Shown here one piece after another: positions 50,155 through 57,872 of a stretch of DNA of 64,000 bases. The notes below the pieces were generated by a model. That model searched no databases. It was not told where the DNA came from and worked only from the letters and a program-made list of their open reading frames with translations. The stretch's first letter is position 1. Each line of letters begins with the position of its first letter. This stretch comes from an uncultured Kiritimatiellota bacterium (GTDB taxonomy: Bacteria > Verrucomicrobiota > Kiritimatiellia > RFP12 > UBA1067): the NCBI GenBank assembly GCA_934635385.1, contig CAKTZI010000002.1:1-64000 (forward strand), written 5' to 3'. Both the position numbers and the translations under genes were made by a program.

Positions 50155-51273
50155 ATGGGACTCTCAGTTGGCATCGTCGGTCTGCCGAACGTCGGCAAGT
50201 CGACGCTTTTCAATGCGCTCACGAAGAAGCAGCAGGCGGCGGCGGAGAACTATCCGTTCTGCACGATCGAGCCGAACTCGGCCATCGTCGAGGTCGCCGA
50301 CGCGCGGCTTGACAAGCTTGCCGAGATGGCGAAGAGCGAGCAGGTCATCCGCGCGACCGTCGCGTTCACGGACATCGCCGGGCTTGTGAAGGGCGCGTCG
50401 AAGGGCGAGGGCCTCGGCAACAAGTTCCTCGCGAACATCCGCGAGTGCGACGCGATCCTGCACGTCGTCCGGTGCTTCGAGAACGACGACATCATCCACG
50501 TGCAGGAGGGCGGGAACAAGTCCGCCCCGATCGATCCCGTCGGCGACGCCGAGGTCATCGAGACGGAGCTGATTCTCGCGGACATGGAGCAGCTGCAGAA
50601 GCGCTACGACCGCGTGAAGAAGGAGGCGCAGGCGAAGCCGCCGCTCCGGCCCGAGGCCGAGGCGTGCGCGGCCCTGCTGAAACACCTGGAGGAGGGGCAT
50701 CCCGTGCGCTCGTTCCCGCGCGCGGACGGCGACCCGATCCTGAACGTCCTGAAGGAGCTTCACTTCCTCACCGACAAGAAGGTCATCTACTGCGCGAACG
50801 TGGCGGACGACAACGTGACGGGCGAGGGCAATCCGCACGTCGCCGCGCTGAAGGCCTACGCGGCGAAGGAGGGGTGCGAATGCGTCGTCATCTGCGCGCA
50901 GATGGAGGCTGACCTCGCGGGCCTCACGGACGACGAGGCGAAGGAGTTCCTGCAGAGCTACGGGCTCACGGAAAGCTCGCTCGACCGCACGATCCGGCTT
51001 GCGTACGAGACGCTGGGGCTCGCGAGCTTCCTCACGGCGGGGCCGAAGGAGTCGCGCGCGTGGACGTTCCGCAAGGGCTGGAAGGCCCCGAAGTGCGCGG
51101 GCGTCATCCACACCGACTTCGAGAAGGGGTTTATCCGCGCGCAGGTCGTCGCGTACGAGGACTACGTGAAGTACGGCGGTGAGGCGGGCGCGCGCGAGCA
51201 CGGCGTCCTTCGGCCTGAGGGCAAGGAATACGAGATGAAGGACGGCGACGTCGTCGAGTTCATGTTCAACTGA
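50155..51273 (+). CDS. ychF: ribosome-associated ATPase YchF/OLA1 family
   Basis: 372 residues, full length. An Obg-superfamily P-loop protein: G1 GLPNVGKST, switch FTDIAGLVKGASKGEGLGN, and the variant NxxE-type G4 (YCANVADDN) that favours ATP. A coiled-coil arm and the C-terminal TGS domain (VIHTDFEKGFIRAQVV...VVEFMFN) follow. It starts right after cysE and has no promoter of its own. Confidence 0.95.
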   Translation: MGLSVGIVGLPNVGKSTLFNALTKKQQAAAENYPFCTIEPNSAIVEVADARLDKLAEMAKSEQVIRATVAFTDIAGLVKGASKGEGLGNKFLANIRECDAILHVVRCFENDDIIHVQEGGNKSAPIDPVGDAEVIETELILADMEQLQKRYDRVKKEAQAKPPLRPEAEACAALLKHLEEGHPVRSFPRADGDPILNVLKELHFLTDKKVIYCANVADDNVTGEGNPHVAALKAYAAKEGCECVVICAQMEADLAGLTDDEAKEFLQSYGLTESSLDRTIRLAYETLGLASFLTAGPKESRAWTFRKGWKAPKCAGVIHTDFEKGFIRAQVVAYEDYVKYGGEAGAREHGVLRPEGKEYEMKDGDVVEFMFN

Positions 51274-51274
51274 A

Positions 51275-51326
51275 AAAGTTTGGAAAGTTCAGAAGGCTTT
51301 GCAGGTTTGGAAAGTTTGGAGGTTTA
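51275..51326. repeat. GTTTGGAAAG-type simple-sequence spacer
   Basis: Degenerate 9-12 bp units (GTTTGGAAAGTT, GGTTTGGAAAGTTTGGAGGT) fill the whole space between ychF and the ACT-domain gene and end in its Shine-Dalgarno-like GGAGG. They are the reverse-complement type of the repeat in clpX. Confidence 0.7.
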
Positions 51327-51330
51327 GGTT

Positions 51331-51768
51331 ATGCAGATCAGGCAGATTTCGATTTTCCTTCAGAACAAGCCGGGGCAGCTCTCGCAGATCTGCCGCGACC
51401 TGGCGGACGCCGACATCAACATCGCGACGCTGTCGCTCGCGGACACGAGCGACTTCGGCATCGTGCGCATGATCGTCGACGACCACGAGAAGGCCAAGGC
51501 GACGCTGACCGCGAAGGGCCACGTCGTGAACGTGCGCGAGGTCGTCGCCGTCTGCGTGCCGGACCGTCCGGGCGGCATGGCCGGGGTGATGGCGGCGCTG
51601 GACAAGGCGGGGGCGAACATCGAGTACAGCTACGCCTTCGCGTTCCACAAGGGCGAGAAGGCCGTGCTCGTCTTCCGCTTCGACGACAACGCCAAGGCCG
51701 TCAAGGCCCTCGCCGAAGCCGGGTTCCTGACGCTCTCGGAAGAGGAAGTCATCGACGCGGCGGTCTGA
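51331..51768 (+). CDS. tandem ACT-domain protein
   Basis: 145 residues made of two ACT domains: about 1-67 (IRQISIFLQNKPGQLSQICR) and about 70-140 (EVVAVCVPDRPGGMAGVMAA). No catalytic domain is attached. Similar stand-alone proteins bind amino acids and act as sensors or regulators. It lies downstream of cysE-ychF, so a link to amino-acid control is possible but unproved. GGAGG of the simple-sequence spacer serves as ribosome-binding site. Confidence 0.85.
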   Translation: MQIRQISIFLQNKPGQLSQICRDLADADINIATLSLADTSDFGIVRMIVDDHEKAKATLTAKGHVVNVREVVAVCVPDRPGGMAGVMAALDKAGANIEYSYAFAFHKGEKAVLVFRFDDNAKAVKALAEAGFLTLSEEEVIDAAV

Positions 51769-51783
51769 CGGCGGCGGTGCCCC

Positions 51784-51812
51784 TTGACGCGAGAACGGGG
51801 AAAGTGTAAAAT
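51784..51812 (+). promoter_or_regulatory. sigma-70 promoter of the surface-repeat gene
   Basis: TTGACG (51784-51789), 17-bp spacer, TAAAAT (51807-51812), followed by ACACCC and a run of T. ATG 51861 is preceded by AGGAG. Confidence 0.6.
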
Positions 51813-51860
51813 ACACCCAAATTTTTTTTCAACGCACAAGACATAGGAGCAGACAAACAA

Positions 51861-52568
51861 ATGAAGAAGTCCATCAAGTTCGGTTTTATGGCCCTCGCGC
51901 TGGCCGCGACGGTGCCCGCGTTTGCACAAGAGGAAGAAGAGGAGGGCGCGATTGGCTGGACGCCGGTCGCCATCGGCCTCGCCTCGCCTGTGCAGCTCCC
52001 GTGGGGTCTCGCGCGCTGGGACGTGTTCGGCCTCGACCTCAACATCTTCTACTCCGACGCGCCGAAGATGTACGGCCTCGGCATCGGCGGCCTCGCGATG
52101 ACGACGCGCGAAGACCTGGTCGGCTGGCAGATCTCCGGCCTCTGCAACTGGAACGCGAAGGACATTTACGGCATCCGCACGACGCTCGGCGCGAACATCT
52201 CCTTCCAGGAAACGTATGGCTGGGATGCGGGCGGCTTCGCCTACCGCGAGGGCGAGATGTGGGGCGTTGACGTCGAGTTCATCGGCGCCTATCAGCAGGC
52301 GAACTTCTGGGGCCTCCAGATCGTCGGCCTCGTCAGCTTCACGACGGCCCAGACCTACGGCGCCAACATCGCCATCGGCGGCAACATCGCGAAGGTCGCC
52401 TACGGCCTCGAAGTCGGCTGCTTCAACTTCGCGGACGAGTTGCACGGCTGCCAGATCGGCCTCGTCAACTTTGCGCGCGAGTGCCCGTGGGGCTTCCAGA
52501 TCGGCCTCGTGAACATCATCCTTGACAACAAGATCAAGGTTCTGCCGATCGTCAACGCCTACTTCTGA
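51861..52568 (+). CDS. exported LA_2272-type surface repeat protein
   Basis: 235 residues with a signal peptide (MKKSIKFGFMALALAATVPAFA). The mature part consists of short Gly-rich strands, with the typical pattern LHGCQIGLVNFA...WGFQIGLVNI at the C-terminus and WGLQIVGLVSF, YGLEVGCFNF earlier. This fits the LA_2272 family of surface repeats, beta-rich and probably outer-membrane-associated. It ends in Tyr-Phe (NAYF), as outer-membrane beta-barrels do. Function is unknown. Confidence 0.75.
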   Translation: MKKSIKFGFMALALAATVPAFAQEEEEEGAIGWTPVAIGLASPVQLPWGLARWDVFGLDLNIFYSDAPKMYGLGIGGLAMTTREDLVGWQISGLCNWNAKDIYGIRTTLGANISFQETYGWDAGGFAYREGEMWGVDVEFIGAYQQANFWGLQIVGLVSFTTAQTYGANIAIGGNIAKVAYGLEVGCFNFADELHGCQIGLVNFARECPWGFQIGLVNIILDNKIKVLPIVNAYF

Positions 52569-52582
52569 TAGACGGGGCGACC

Positions 52583-53548
52583 GTGAACAAGGGAAATCCC
52601 TACCTGAAGAAAGCAACGGGGGCCGCGAAGGTCCCCGTTGTGGCTGATAAGCGCAAGCACGGCCTCGGCCGCCGCGTCGATTTCGGCGGTGCGGGCGTGG
52701 GCGGGCTTCTGGGCGCCGCGCCGGCGGCCGTCCCCGGCCAGCCGCTGGAGCTGAAGATCGCCGACATCGAGCGTTCGCCCTACCAGCCGCGCCGCGAGTT
52801 CCGCGAAGAGGAGCTGAAAGAACTCGCCGAGTCGCTGAAGAACAACGGGCTCGTCCAGCCGCCGACCGTGCGCCGCAACGCGCAGGGCCGCTACGAGCTG
52901 ATTGCCGGCGAACGCCGCCTCCGTGCGGCCCAGCTCGCGGGGTGGGCGAAGATTCGCGTCACCCTCGTCGAGGCCGACGACCAGACGGCGGCGGTCATGA
53001 CGACGACGGAGAACCTTCAGCGCGAAGACCTGAATCCGATCGAGGAGGCCGTTTCGTACCGTACGCTTCAGGACAAGTTCAACCTGACGCAGGCCGAGGT
53101 CGCCGAAAAGGTCGGCAAGGGCCGTGCGACCGTCGCGAACGCGACGCGTCTGCTGGAACTTCCCGAAGAGGTGAAGCAGCTCGTCGCGACGCAGCTGCTC
53201 TCGGTTGGCCATGCGAAGGTTCTCCTGTCGGTCGAGGACGAAAAGGAGCGCGTCCTGCTCGCGCGCGACTGCGTGAACGACCAGCTGACGGTGCGCGCGC
53301 TCGAGAAGAAGGTCGCGCGCCTCCATGCGCCGGTCGCGGTGAAGGAGAAGGGCGAGCCCGACTTGCCCGAACATTACGTCCGCAATCTCGTCGACAGGCT
53401 GAAGAAGCACCTCGGCTGTGCCGTGCGCGTGACGCCGGGCGTCTCGCACGCCAACGGGCGGCACACGAAGGGCGTTGTCGAGATCGACTTCTTCGACAAC
53501 GACGAGTTGGATCGCATCATTCGCATGATTGGCGTGACGGTCGAGTGA
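52583..53548 (+). CDS. parB: ParB/Spo0J chromosome-partition protein
   Basis: 321 residues from GTG 52583. The CTPase/ParB domain has SPYQPRREF, IAGERRLRAAQLAGW and TTTENLQREDLNPIEEA; the HTH (TQAEVAEKVGKGRATVANAT) binds parS; the C-terminal dimerisation part follows. parA is normally the upstream neighbour, but here the preceding gene is the surface protein and no parA is in the window. No parS-like 16-mer was noticed. Confidence 0.93.
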   Translation: MNKGNPYLKKATGAAKVPVVADKRKHGLGRRVDFGGAGVGGLLGAAPAAVPGQPLELKIADIERSPYQPRREFREEELKELAESLKNNGLVQPPTVRRNAQGRYELIAGERRLRAAQLAGWAKIRVTLVEADDQTAAVMTTTENLQREDLNPIEEAVSYRTLQDKFNLTQAEVAEKVGKGRATVANATRLLELPEEVKQLVATQLLSVGHAKVLLSVEDEKERVLLARDCVNDQLTVRALEKKVARLHAPVAVKEKGEPDLPEHYVRNLVDRLKKHLGCAVRVTPGVSHANGRHTKGVVEIDFFDNDELDRIIRMIGVTVE

Positions 53549-53550
53549 CG

Positions 53551-54402
53551 ATGGGAATCTCGTTCATTCTGGCGGCGGTGCTTTCGTTCACGCCGGCTGA
53601 CGCGCGCCTCGCGTTCGAGACGGCGAAGACGCTTGTCGAGGAGTACACGCCGCGCGACGCGGGCACGCACCGCAGCCGCCTCGCGTCCCTCTGTCTGCTG
53701 GACGCCGCGAGCGCGGCGGGAGCCGATGTCCGCCGCGACACCTTCAAGGCGGCGACGCCGAAGGGCGAAAAGAGCTTCACGAACCTGTACGGCGAATTCC
53801 GTCCGGTCGATCCGGACGCGCGATGGGTCGTGCTCGTCTCGCACTACGACACGAAGCCGGGCACGAGCTGTCCGGGCGCGAACGACGGGGCTTCGACGAG
53901 CGGGCTGCTTGTCGGAATCGCCAACGCCTTTTCGGGCTGGACGGAGCGCAAGGGCAATCTCCTGCTCGTCTGGACGGACGGCGAGGAGTGCATGAACCGC
54001 TACGCCGAGAACGACGGCTTCTGGGGCTCGAAGCGCGCGGCGGCGTATCTGGCCGAGACGGGGCGGCAGGTTCAGGCCGTCATCTGCCTCGACATGCTCG
54101 GCGACAAGGATCTCTCGATCCTCGTGCCGGCGAACGGCACGCCGGCGTTGGCGAAGATCGCCGTCCATGCGGCACGTCGCATCGGCAGTCCGAATCTCGT
54201 GCGGCTGACGGACGACTTGGTGAAGGACGATCACGTTGCGTTTCTGGAGCGTGGCTTCAAGGCGATTGACCTCATCGACTTCTCCTACGGCCCCGACAAC
54301 GCCTATTGGCACACGCCGCAGGACACGATCGAGAACATCTCCGAGGCGTCGCTCCTGACGAGCGGTCGCCTCGTGGTTGAGATGCTCAACATCCTGCTGT
54401 GA
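53551..54402 (+). CDS. M28-family zinc peptidase / glutaminyl-cyclase-like protein
   Basis: 283 residues from ATG 53551; GTG 53545 overlaps parB and is possible. The motif series is that of M28 cyclases: SHYDTKPG (zinc His), GANDGAST (bridging Asp), DGEECM (Glu), a Trp/Ser segment FWGSKRAA, LDMLGD, and YWHTPQDTIENIS (last zinc His). The N-terminus is only weakly hydrophobic (GISFILAAVLSFTPADA) but fits a signal peptide. It may be an aminopeptidase or form N-terminal pyroglutamate; the sequence alone does not decide. Confidence 0.8.
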   Translation: MGISFILAAVLSFTPADARLAFETAKTLVEEYTPRDAGTHRSRLASLCLLDAASAAGADVRRDTFKAATPKGEKSFTNLYGEFRPVDPDARWVVLVSHYDTKPGTSCPGANDGASTSGLLVGIANAFSGWTERKGNLLLVWTDGEECMNRYAENDGFWGSKRAAAYLAETGRQVQAVICLDMLGDKDLSILVPANGTPALAKIAVHAARRIGSPNLVRLTDDLVKDDHVAFLERGFKAIDLIDFSYGPDNAYWHTPQDTIENISEASLLTSGRLVVEMLNILL

Positions 54403-54442
54403 GGGAGGGCGGTTCCTCGTCCGCGCGGAGTCGGTTTGAAGC

Positions 54443-55819
54443 ATGACACGAAGCAGAGAGGCCTGGTTCCTTTTCCTGACGACGCGCGCCGTCGGACTCG
54501 TCGCTGACGCCCTCGTTCTGGCGGTGGCCTATTGGGGCGCGTTCCTGCTGCGCTTCGACTTCCAGCCGCCGCGCTGGGGCTGGCGCGCCGTCGCGCTGTC
54601 GTTCGTGACGGTCGTCGCCGTGCACCTGGCGGCGCTGCTCGTCTGCGGCTGCTATCGCCAGGCCTGGCGGCGCTTTTCGACGCGCGACCTGCCGCGCTAC
54701 TTCCTCGCGACGGCCCTTGCCGCCGTCGTGCTGACGGGCTTGCGCTTCCTGATGTCGGTCGAGACGTTCTCGCACGTCCGTCCGCCGTACTCGATTACGC
54801 TCATCACGTTCGCGCTCGCTTCGCTCGGTCTCGTCGGCTGGCGGATCGTCTGGAGCTGGCTCGCGCTTTCGCGCGTGCGGGTGGACGCGCTGCTGGAGCG
54901 CGGCGTCCGTCACATGGACTCGTCGGCGGCCGTGGCGTTCCTGCGCGGCAAGACGGTGATGGTCACGGGCGCGGGCGGGTCGATCGGCTCGGAGCTCGTC
55001 CGCCAGGTCGCGGCGGCGGGGCCGAAGCTGCTGCTGCTCGTCGAACGCGGCGAGAACGCGCTCTACGAGATCGACCGTGAATTGCGGACGGTTCTCCGCG
55101 TGACGTGTCCGACGAAGCCGCTCATGGTGGACATCAATGACGTGGAGCGGATGGCGGACGTCTTCAACTTCTACCGTCCCGAGATCGTCCTGCACGCGGC
55201 GGCCTACAAGCACGTGCCGATGGTCGAGCTGAATCCGCGCGAGGGCGAGCGCAACAACACGGTGGCGACGCAGAACCTCGCGGCGCTGGCGAAAAAGTTC
55301 AAGGTCGCGCGGTTTGTCCTCATCTCGACGGACAAGGCGGTGAACCCCGTCTCGGTGATGGGCCAGACGAAGCGCGCCGCCGAGCGGGCGGTTCTCGCGC
55401 TGAACGAGGCGGACGGCGGAACGTCCTTCTGCGCCGTCCGCTTCGGCAATGTCCTCGGCTCGTCCGGGAGCGTCGTGCCGCTCTTCCGTGAGCAGATCGC
55501 GCGGCATGTGCCCGTCACGGTCACGCACCCGGACATGAAGCGCTACTTCATGACGGTCGAGGAGGCGGTGGGGCTCGTCCTGCAGGCGGCGAGCCGGTCG
55601 GAAAAGGCGATCTACACGCTCGACATGGGCGAGCCCGTGCGCATCGTCGATCTCGCCGAGCAGATGATCCGCCAGGCCGGCTACAGGCCCTACGTCGACA
55701 TCCCGATCGTCTTCACGGGAATCCGCCCCGGCGAGAAGCTGTTCGAGGAGCTCGACATCTCCGAGAAGTCCGCCTACAAGACGGACATGGCGCGCATCTA
55801 CGTCACGAAGGGTTGCTGA
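54443..55819 (+). CDS. CapD/WbpM-type nucleotide-sugar 4,6-dehydratase lacking its middle domain
   Basis: 458 residues. Four N-terminal membrane helices (to about residue 140) are followed, after about 30 residues, by the SDR dehydratase domain: VTGAGGSIGSELVRQ, HAAAYKHVPMVE, the S-x(n)-M-G-x-x-K active site (ISTDKAVNPVSVMGQTKR) and FGNVLGSSGSVVPLF. Typical members (about 600-650 residues) have a CoA-binding-like Rossmann domain between the helices and the dehydratase; it is absent here, and the C-terminus (VTKGC) also stops early. It probably acts on UDP-GlcNAc-type sugars for surface polysaccharide. No glycosyltransferase lies nearby. Confidence 0.82.
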   Translation: MTRSREAWFLFLTTRAVGLVADALVLAVAYWGAFLLRFDFQPPRWGWRAVALSFVTVVAVHLAALLVCGCYRQAWRRFSTRDLPRYFLATALAAVVLTGLRFLMSVETFSHVRPPYSITLITFALASLGLVGWRIVWSWLALSRVRVDALLERGVRHMDSSAAVAFLRGKTVMVTGAGGSIGSELVRQVAAAGPKLLLLVERGENALYEIDRELRTVLRVTCPTKPLMVDINDVERMADVFNFYRPEIVLHAAAYKHVPMVELNPREGERNNTVATQNLAALAKKFKVARFVLISTDKAVNPVSVMGQTKRAAERAVLALNEADGGTSFCAVRFGNVLGSSGSVVPLFREQIARHVPVTVTHPDMKRYFMTVEEAVGLVLQAASRSEKAIYTLDMGEPVRIVDLAEQMIRQAGYRPYVDIPIVFTGIRPGEKLFEELDISEKSAYKTDMARIYVTKGC

Positions 55820-55881
55820 AATGTGGACATGAGAGGACATATCAATGGCGTCATCCAATAGAATATCGTTTCTGCTGCGCA

Positions 55882-55911
55882 TTGACAATGTGACCATAAT
55901 TTAGATATAAT
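55882..55911 (+). promoter_or_regulatory. sigma-70 promoter of the VapBC-like operon
   Basis: TTGACA (55882-55887), 18-bp spacer, TATAAT (55906-55911). ATG 55922 is 10 bases downstream, so the mRNA is nearly leaderless. The surrounding 100 bp are AT-rich. Confidence 0.75.
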
Positions 55912-55921
55912 ACGTCCTGTT

Positions 55922-56173
55922 ATGACTATCACAGTGAACACGGCCACGCTGAAACAGCAGCTCAGCCATTATCTTGGCCTGGCCCACCAAGGGAAAGATG
56001 TGCTGATCACGAGCCACAAGCGCATTGTCGCGCGGCTCTTGGGGGAAGACTGCCTCTGCCGTCTTCCGCTTCGCGAACCGACGCTTCCGGCGTCCGCCGT
56101 GGCGGACATCGGCGGCTTCGGCTTCGGGGAGGATCCGCTGGAGGGAATGAAAAAGGAAAGGAGCGCGCGATGA
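55922..56173 (+). CDS. vapB: Phd/YefM-like antitoxin
   Basis: 83 residues. The N-terminal half (MTITVNTATLKQQLSHYLGL, then AHQGKDVLITSHKRIVARLL) has the Phd/YefM pattern of a DNA-binding dimer; the C-terminal half, rich in Pro and Gly, would wrap the toxin. It overlaps the PIN gene (ATGA) and has its own promoter, the standard arrangement of an autoregulated toxin-antitoxin operon. Confidence 0.82.
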   Translation: MTITVNTATLKQQLSHYLGLAHQGKDVLITSHKRIVARLLGEDCLCRLPLREPTLPASAVADIGGFGFGEDPLEGMKKERSAR

Positions 56174-56634
56174 ACGTCTATCTCGATTCGTCATTTGTGA
56201 TCCGCCGCCTGCTCGGGGTCGGCAAGCCCGCCGAGTTCTGGGGCAAGTGGGAGAAGGCGTATGCCTCGACGCTGATGCGCACCGAGTGCTGCCGCGCCGC
56301 GAACCACCTGCGCCTGAGCGGCAAGCTCGACGACGCCGGCCGCGCGCGCCTCGGCAGCTGGATCGAGACGGTCTGCGCGACGGTGACGCAGGTTCCCGTG
56401 ACGGACGCGATCCTGAAGCGCGCGGGCGAGGCCTATCCGGTCGAGGTCGGCACGCTGCAGGCGATCCACCTCGCGACGCTGCAGGAGCTGGAGGCCGTGC
56501 ACGGCATCAAGTGCGTTCTCGCGAGCGACGACGAAGGGCTCGTCCAGGCGGCGAAGGCCCTCGGCTTCGAAGAGGCGTCCGAGAAGCCGAAAGCCAAGCC
56601 GAAGGCGAAGCCGGCGGCTGAAGCGGCTTCATGA
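56170..56634 (+). CDS. vapC: PIN-domain VapC-like toxin, probably altered active site
   Basis: 154 residues. PIN ribonuclease fold: D6 (VYLDSSF) and E39 (RTECCRA) are the first two acidic ligands, and ASDDEGL carries the fourth region. The usual third acid, in the motif L-D-A-I-H-L-A, is Gln here (LQAIHLAT, Q97). A Lys/Pro/Ala tail (EKPKAKPKAKPAAEAAS) follows the domain and is not typical. It would cleave tRNA or rRNA if active. The stop overlaps the DUF445 gene. Confidence 0.82.
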   Translation: MNVYLDSSFVIRRLLGVGKPAEFWGKWEKAYASTLMRTECCRAANHLRLSGKLDDAGRARLGSWIETVCATVTQVPVTDAILKRAGEAYPVEVGTLQAIHLATLQELEAVHGIKCVLASDDEGLVQAAKALGFEEASEKPKAKPKAKPAAEAAS

Positions 56635-57254
56635 CGCTCTTGGCCCAAATGGCCGTCCAGGGGGCGGTTGGATTCGCCATCGGCGCCGGGACGAACGACC
56701 TGGCGATCCGGTGGGTGTTCAACGCCCTCTTCACGAAAAAGAAGAAGCTGATCGCCACGAACACGAAGGAGGTCATCTGCAACGAGCTGATGACCTCCGA
56801 GAAGATCGTGGCACGGCTGTCTTCGCCGGACGTGAAGGCCGCGCTGGAGCGCGACGTCCGCGAGCGGCTGGACGCGCTCGGCGATGCGGCGAAGTCCTTT
56901 CTCGGCTGTTTCGGGAGGGGCTTCGACCCGGTTCTGCCCGGCCTGGTGAAGGAGGAGGTGCGCGCGTTCGCGAAGGTCGCGGACCTCTTTGACGACGACT
57001 TGCGCGCGACGGTCGCGCGCATCTGCGCGAACCAGATGGCGGCCCAGCTCTCCGAGCGCCTGCCGCGGCTCATCGAGGAGACGGACATCTGGAACATCGT
57101 CTACGAGACGATCATGAGCTACGACGAGCAGAAACTCGTCCTGCTGACGCGGCAGGTGGCGAACCGCGAGCTGCGCGGCGTCACGCTCTGGGGCGGGGTG
57201 ATCGGCGCCGTCGTCGGCGTGGCGATGAGCCTCGTCATGTGGGTCATCGGATAA
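56631..57254 (+). CDS. DUF445-family membrane protein
   Basis: 207 residues. An N-terminal hydrophobic segment (AVQGAVGFAIGAGTNDLAIRWVF) carries the DUF445 signature G-x-x-T-N-x-L-A-I-x-x-L/V-F. A helical middle part and a C-terminal membrane helix (GGVIGAVVGVAMSLVMWVIG) follow. The family is small, widespread and uncharacterised. It begins inside the vapC stop (ATGA), but is probably an unrelated passenger of that operon. Confidence 0.8.
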   Translation: MTLLAQMAVQGAVGFAIGAGTNDLAIRWVFNALFTKKKKLIATNTKEVICNELMTSEKIVARLSSPDVKAALERDVRERLDALGDAAKSFLGCFGRGFDPVLPGLVKEEVRAFAKVADLFDDDLRATVARICANQMAAQLSERLPRLIEETDIWNIVYETIMSYDEQKLVLLTRQVANRELRGVTLWGGVIGAVVGVAMSLVMWVIG

Positions 57255-57373
57255 GAGGCTTGTCCGGGTCGCTTCGGCGCGATTGCCGCGCCGCGAGACA
57301 GAAGTTCGGCAACTGAACCCTCGTCTCTTACAGGAAGTGTAATTGTTTGGCCGTTCCAAACCCCAGAGGGACG

Positions 57374-57390
57374 TTGGCACGTTCTTTGCA
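57374..57390 (+). promoter_or_regulatory. sigma-54 (RpoN) promoter of P-II/amtB
   Basis: TTGGCACGTTCTTTGCA matches the -24/-12 consensus TGGCAC-N5-TTGCA exactly. The start of transcription should be near 57400, giving a leader of about 40 nt before ATG 57443. It implies nitrogen-limitation control through an NtrC-type activator, whose gene is not in the window. Confidence 0.88.
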
Positions 57391-57442
57391 TTCCCCTTTG
57401 CGTCGCCGCATGCTGTGGTGACGCAAACAAGGAAAGCAACAG

Positions 57443-57784
57443 ATGAAACTAATCATCGCCTACATTCAGCCTGAACGGCTCAACGCCGTCAAGCAGGCCC
57501 TGTACACGCGCGAGGTGTACAAGATGTCCGTCTCCAATGCCCTTGGGTGCGGACAGCAGAAGGGCTACGTCCACCAGTACCGCGGCGCCATCGAAGAGGT
57601 GACGCTCCTGAAGAAGATCCGTCTCGCCATCGCGGTGAACGACGAGTTCGTCCAGAAGACGATCGACGGCATCGTCGAGGGTGCGCGCACGGGCGACATC
57701 GGCGACGGCAAGATCTTCGTGCTGCCGATGGACGAGTGCATCCGCATCCGCACCGGCGAGAAAGGTCCGGCGGCGATCGGGTGA
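57443..57784 (+). CDS. glnK: P-II nitrogen regulatory protein with Glu at the Tyr51 position
   Basis: 113 residues. The P-II fold is clear: KLIIAYIQPERLNAVKQAL, T-loop GQQKGYVHQYRGAIEE, B-loop TGDIGDGKIFV and C-loop IRIRTGE. In E. coli GlnB the T-loop reads YRGAEY with uridylylated Tyr51; the aligned residue here is E51. It therefore probably cannot be uridylylated there. It senses ATP/ADP and 2-oxoglutarate and gates AmtB, encoded next. Driven by the sigma-54 promoter. Confidence 0.92.
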   Translation: MKLIIAYIQPERLNAVKQALYTREVYKMSVSNALGCGQQKGYVHQYRGAIEEVTLLKKIRLAIAVNDEFVQKTIDGIVEGARTGDIGDGKIFVLPMDECIRIRTGEKGPAAIG

Positions 57785-57791
57785 CGCAAAC

Positions 57792-57847
57792 CGGGAGGGT
57801 CGCGCTTGTCGCGACTGAAATATCGGGAGGGTCGCGCTTGTCGCGAC
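57792..57847. repeat. two 24-bp direct repeats with internal hairpins between P-II and amtB
   Basis: 57792-57815 and 57824-57847 are identical 24-mers that begin CGGGAGGG and end in the inverted repeat GTCGCG-CTTGT-CGCGAC. They are 32 bp apart and fill most of the P-II/amtB spacer. They could tune the relative expression of the two genes or be a dispersed repeat unit. Confidence 0.85.
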
Positions 57848-57872
57848 CGTAAAAACAAGAAACGGAAAGGCA

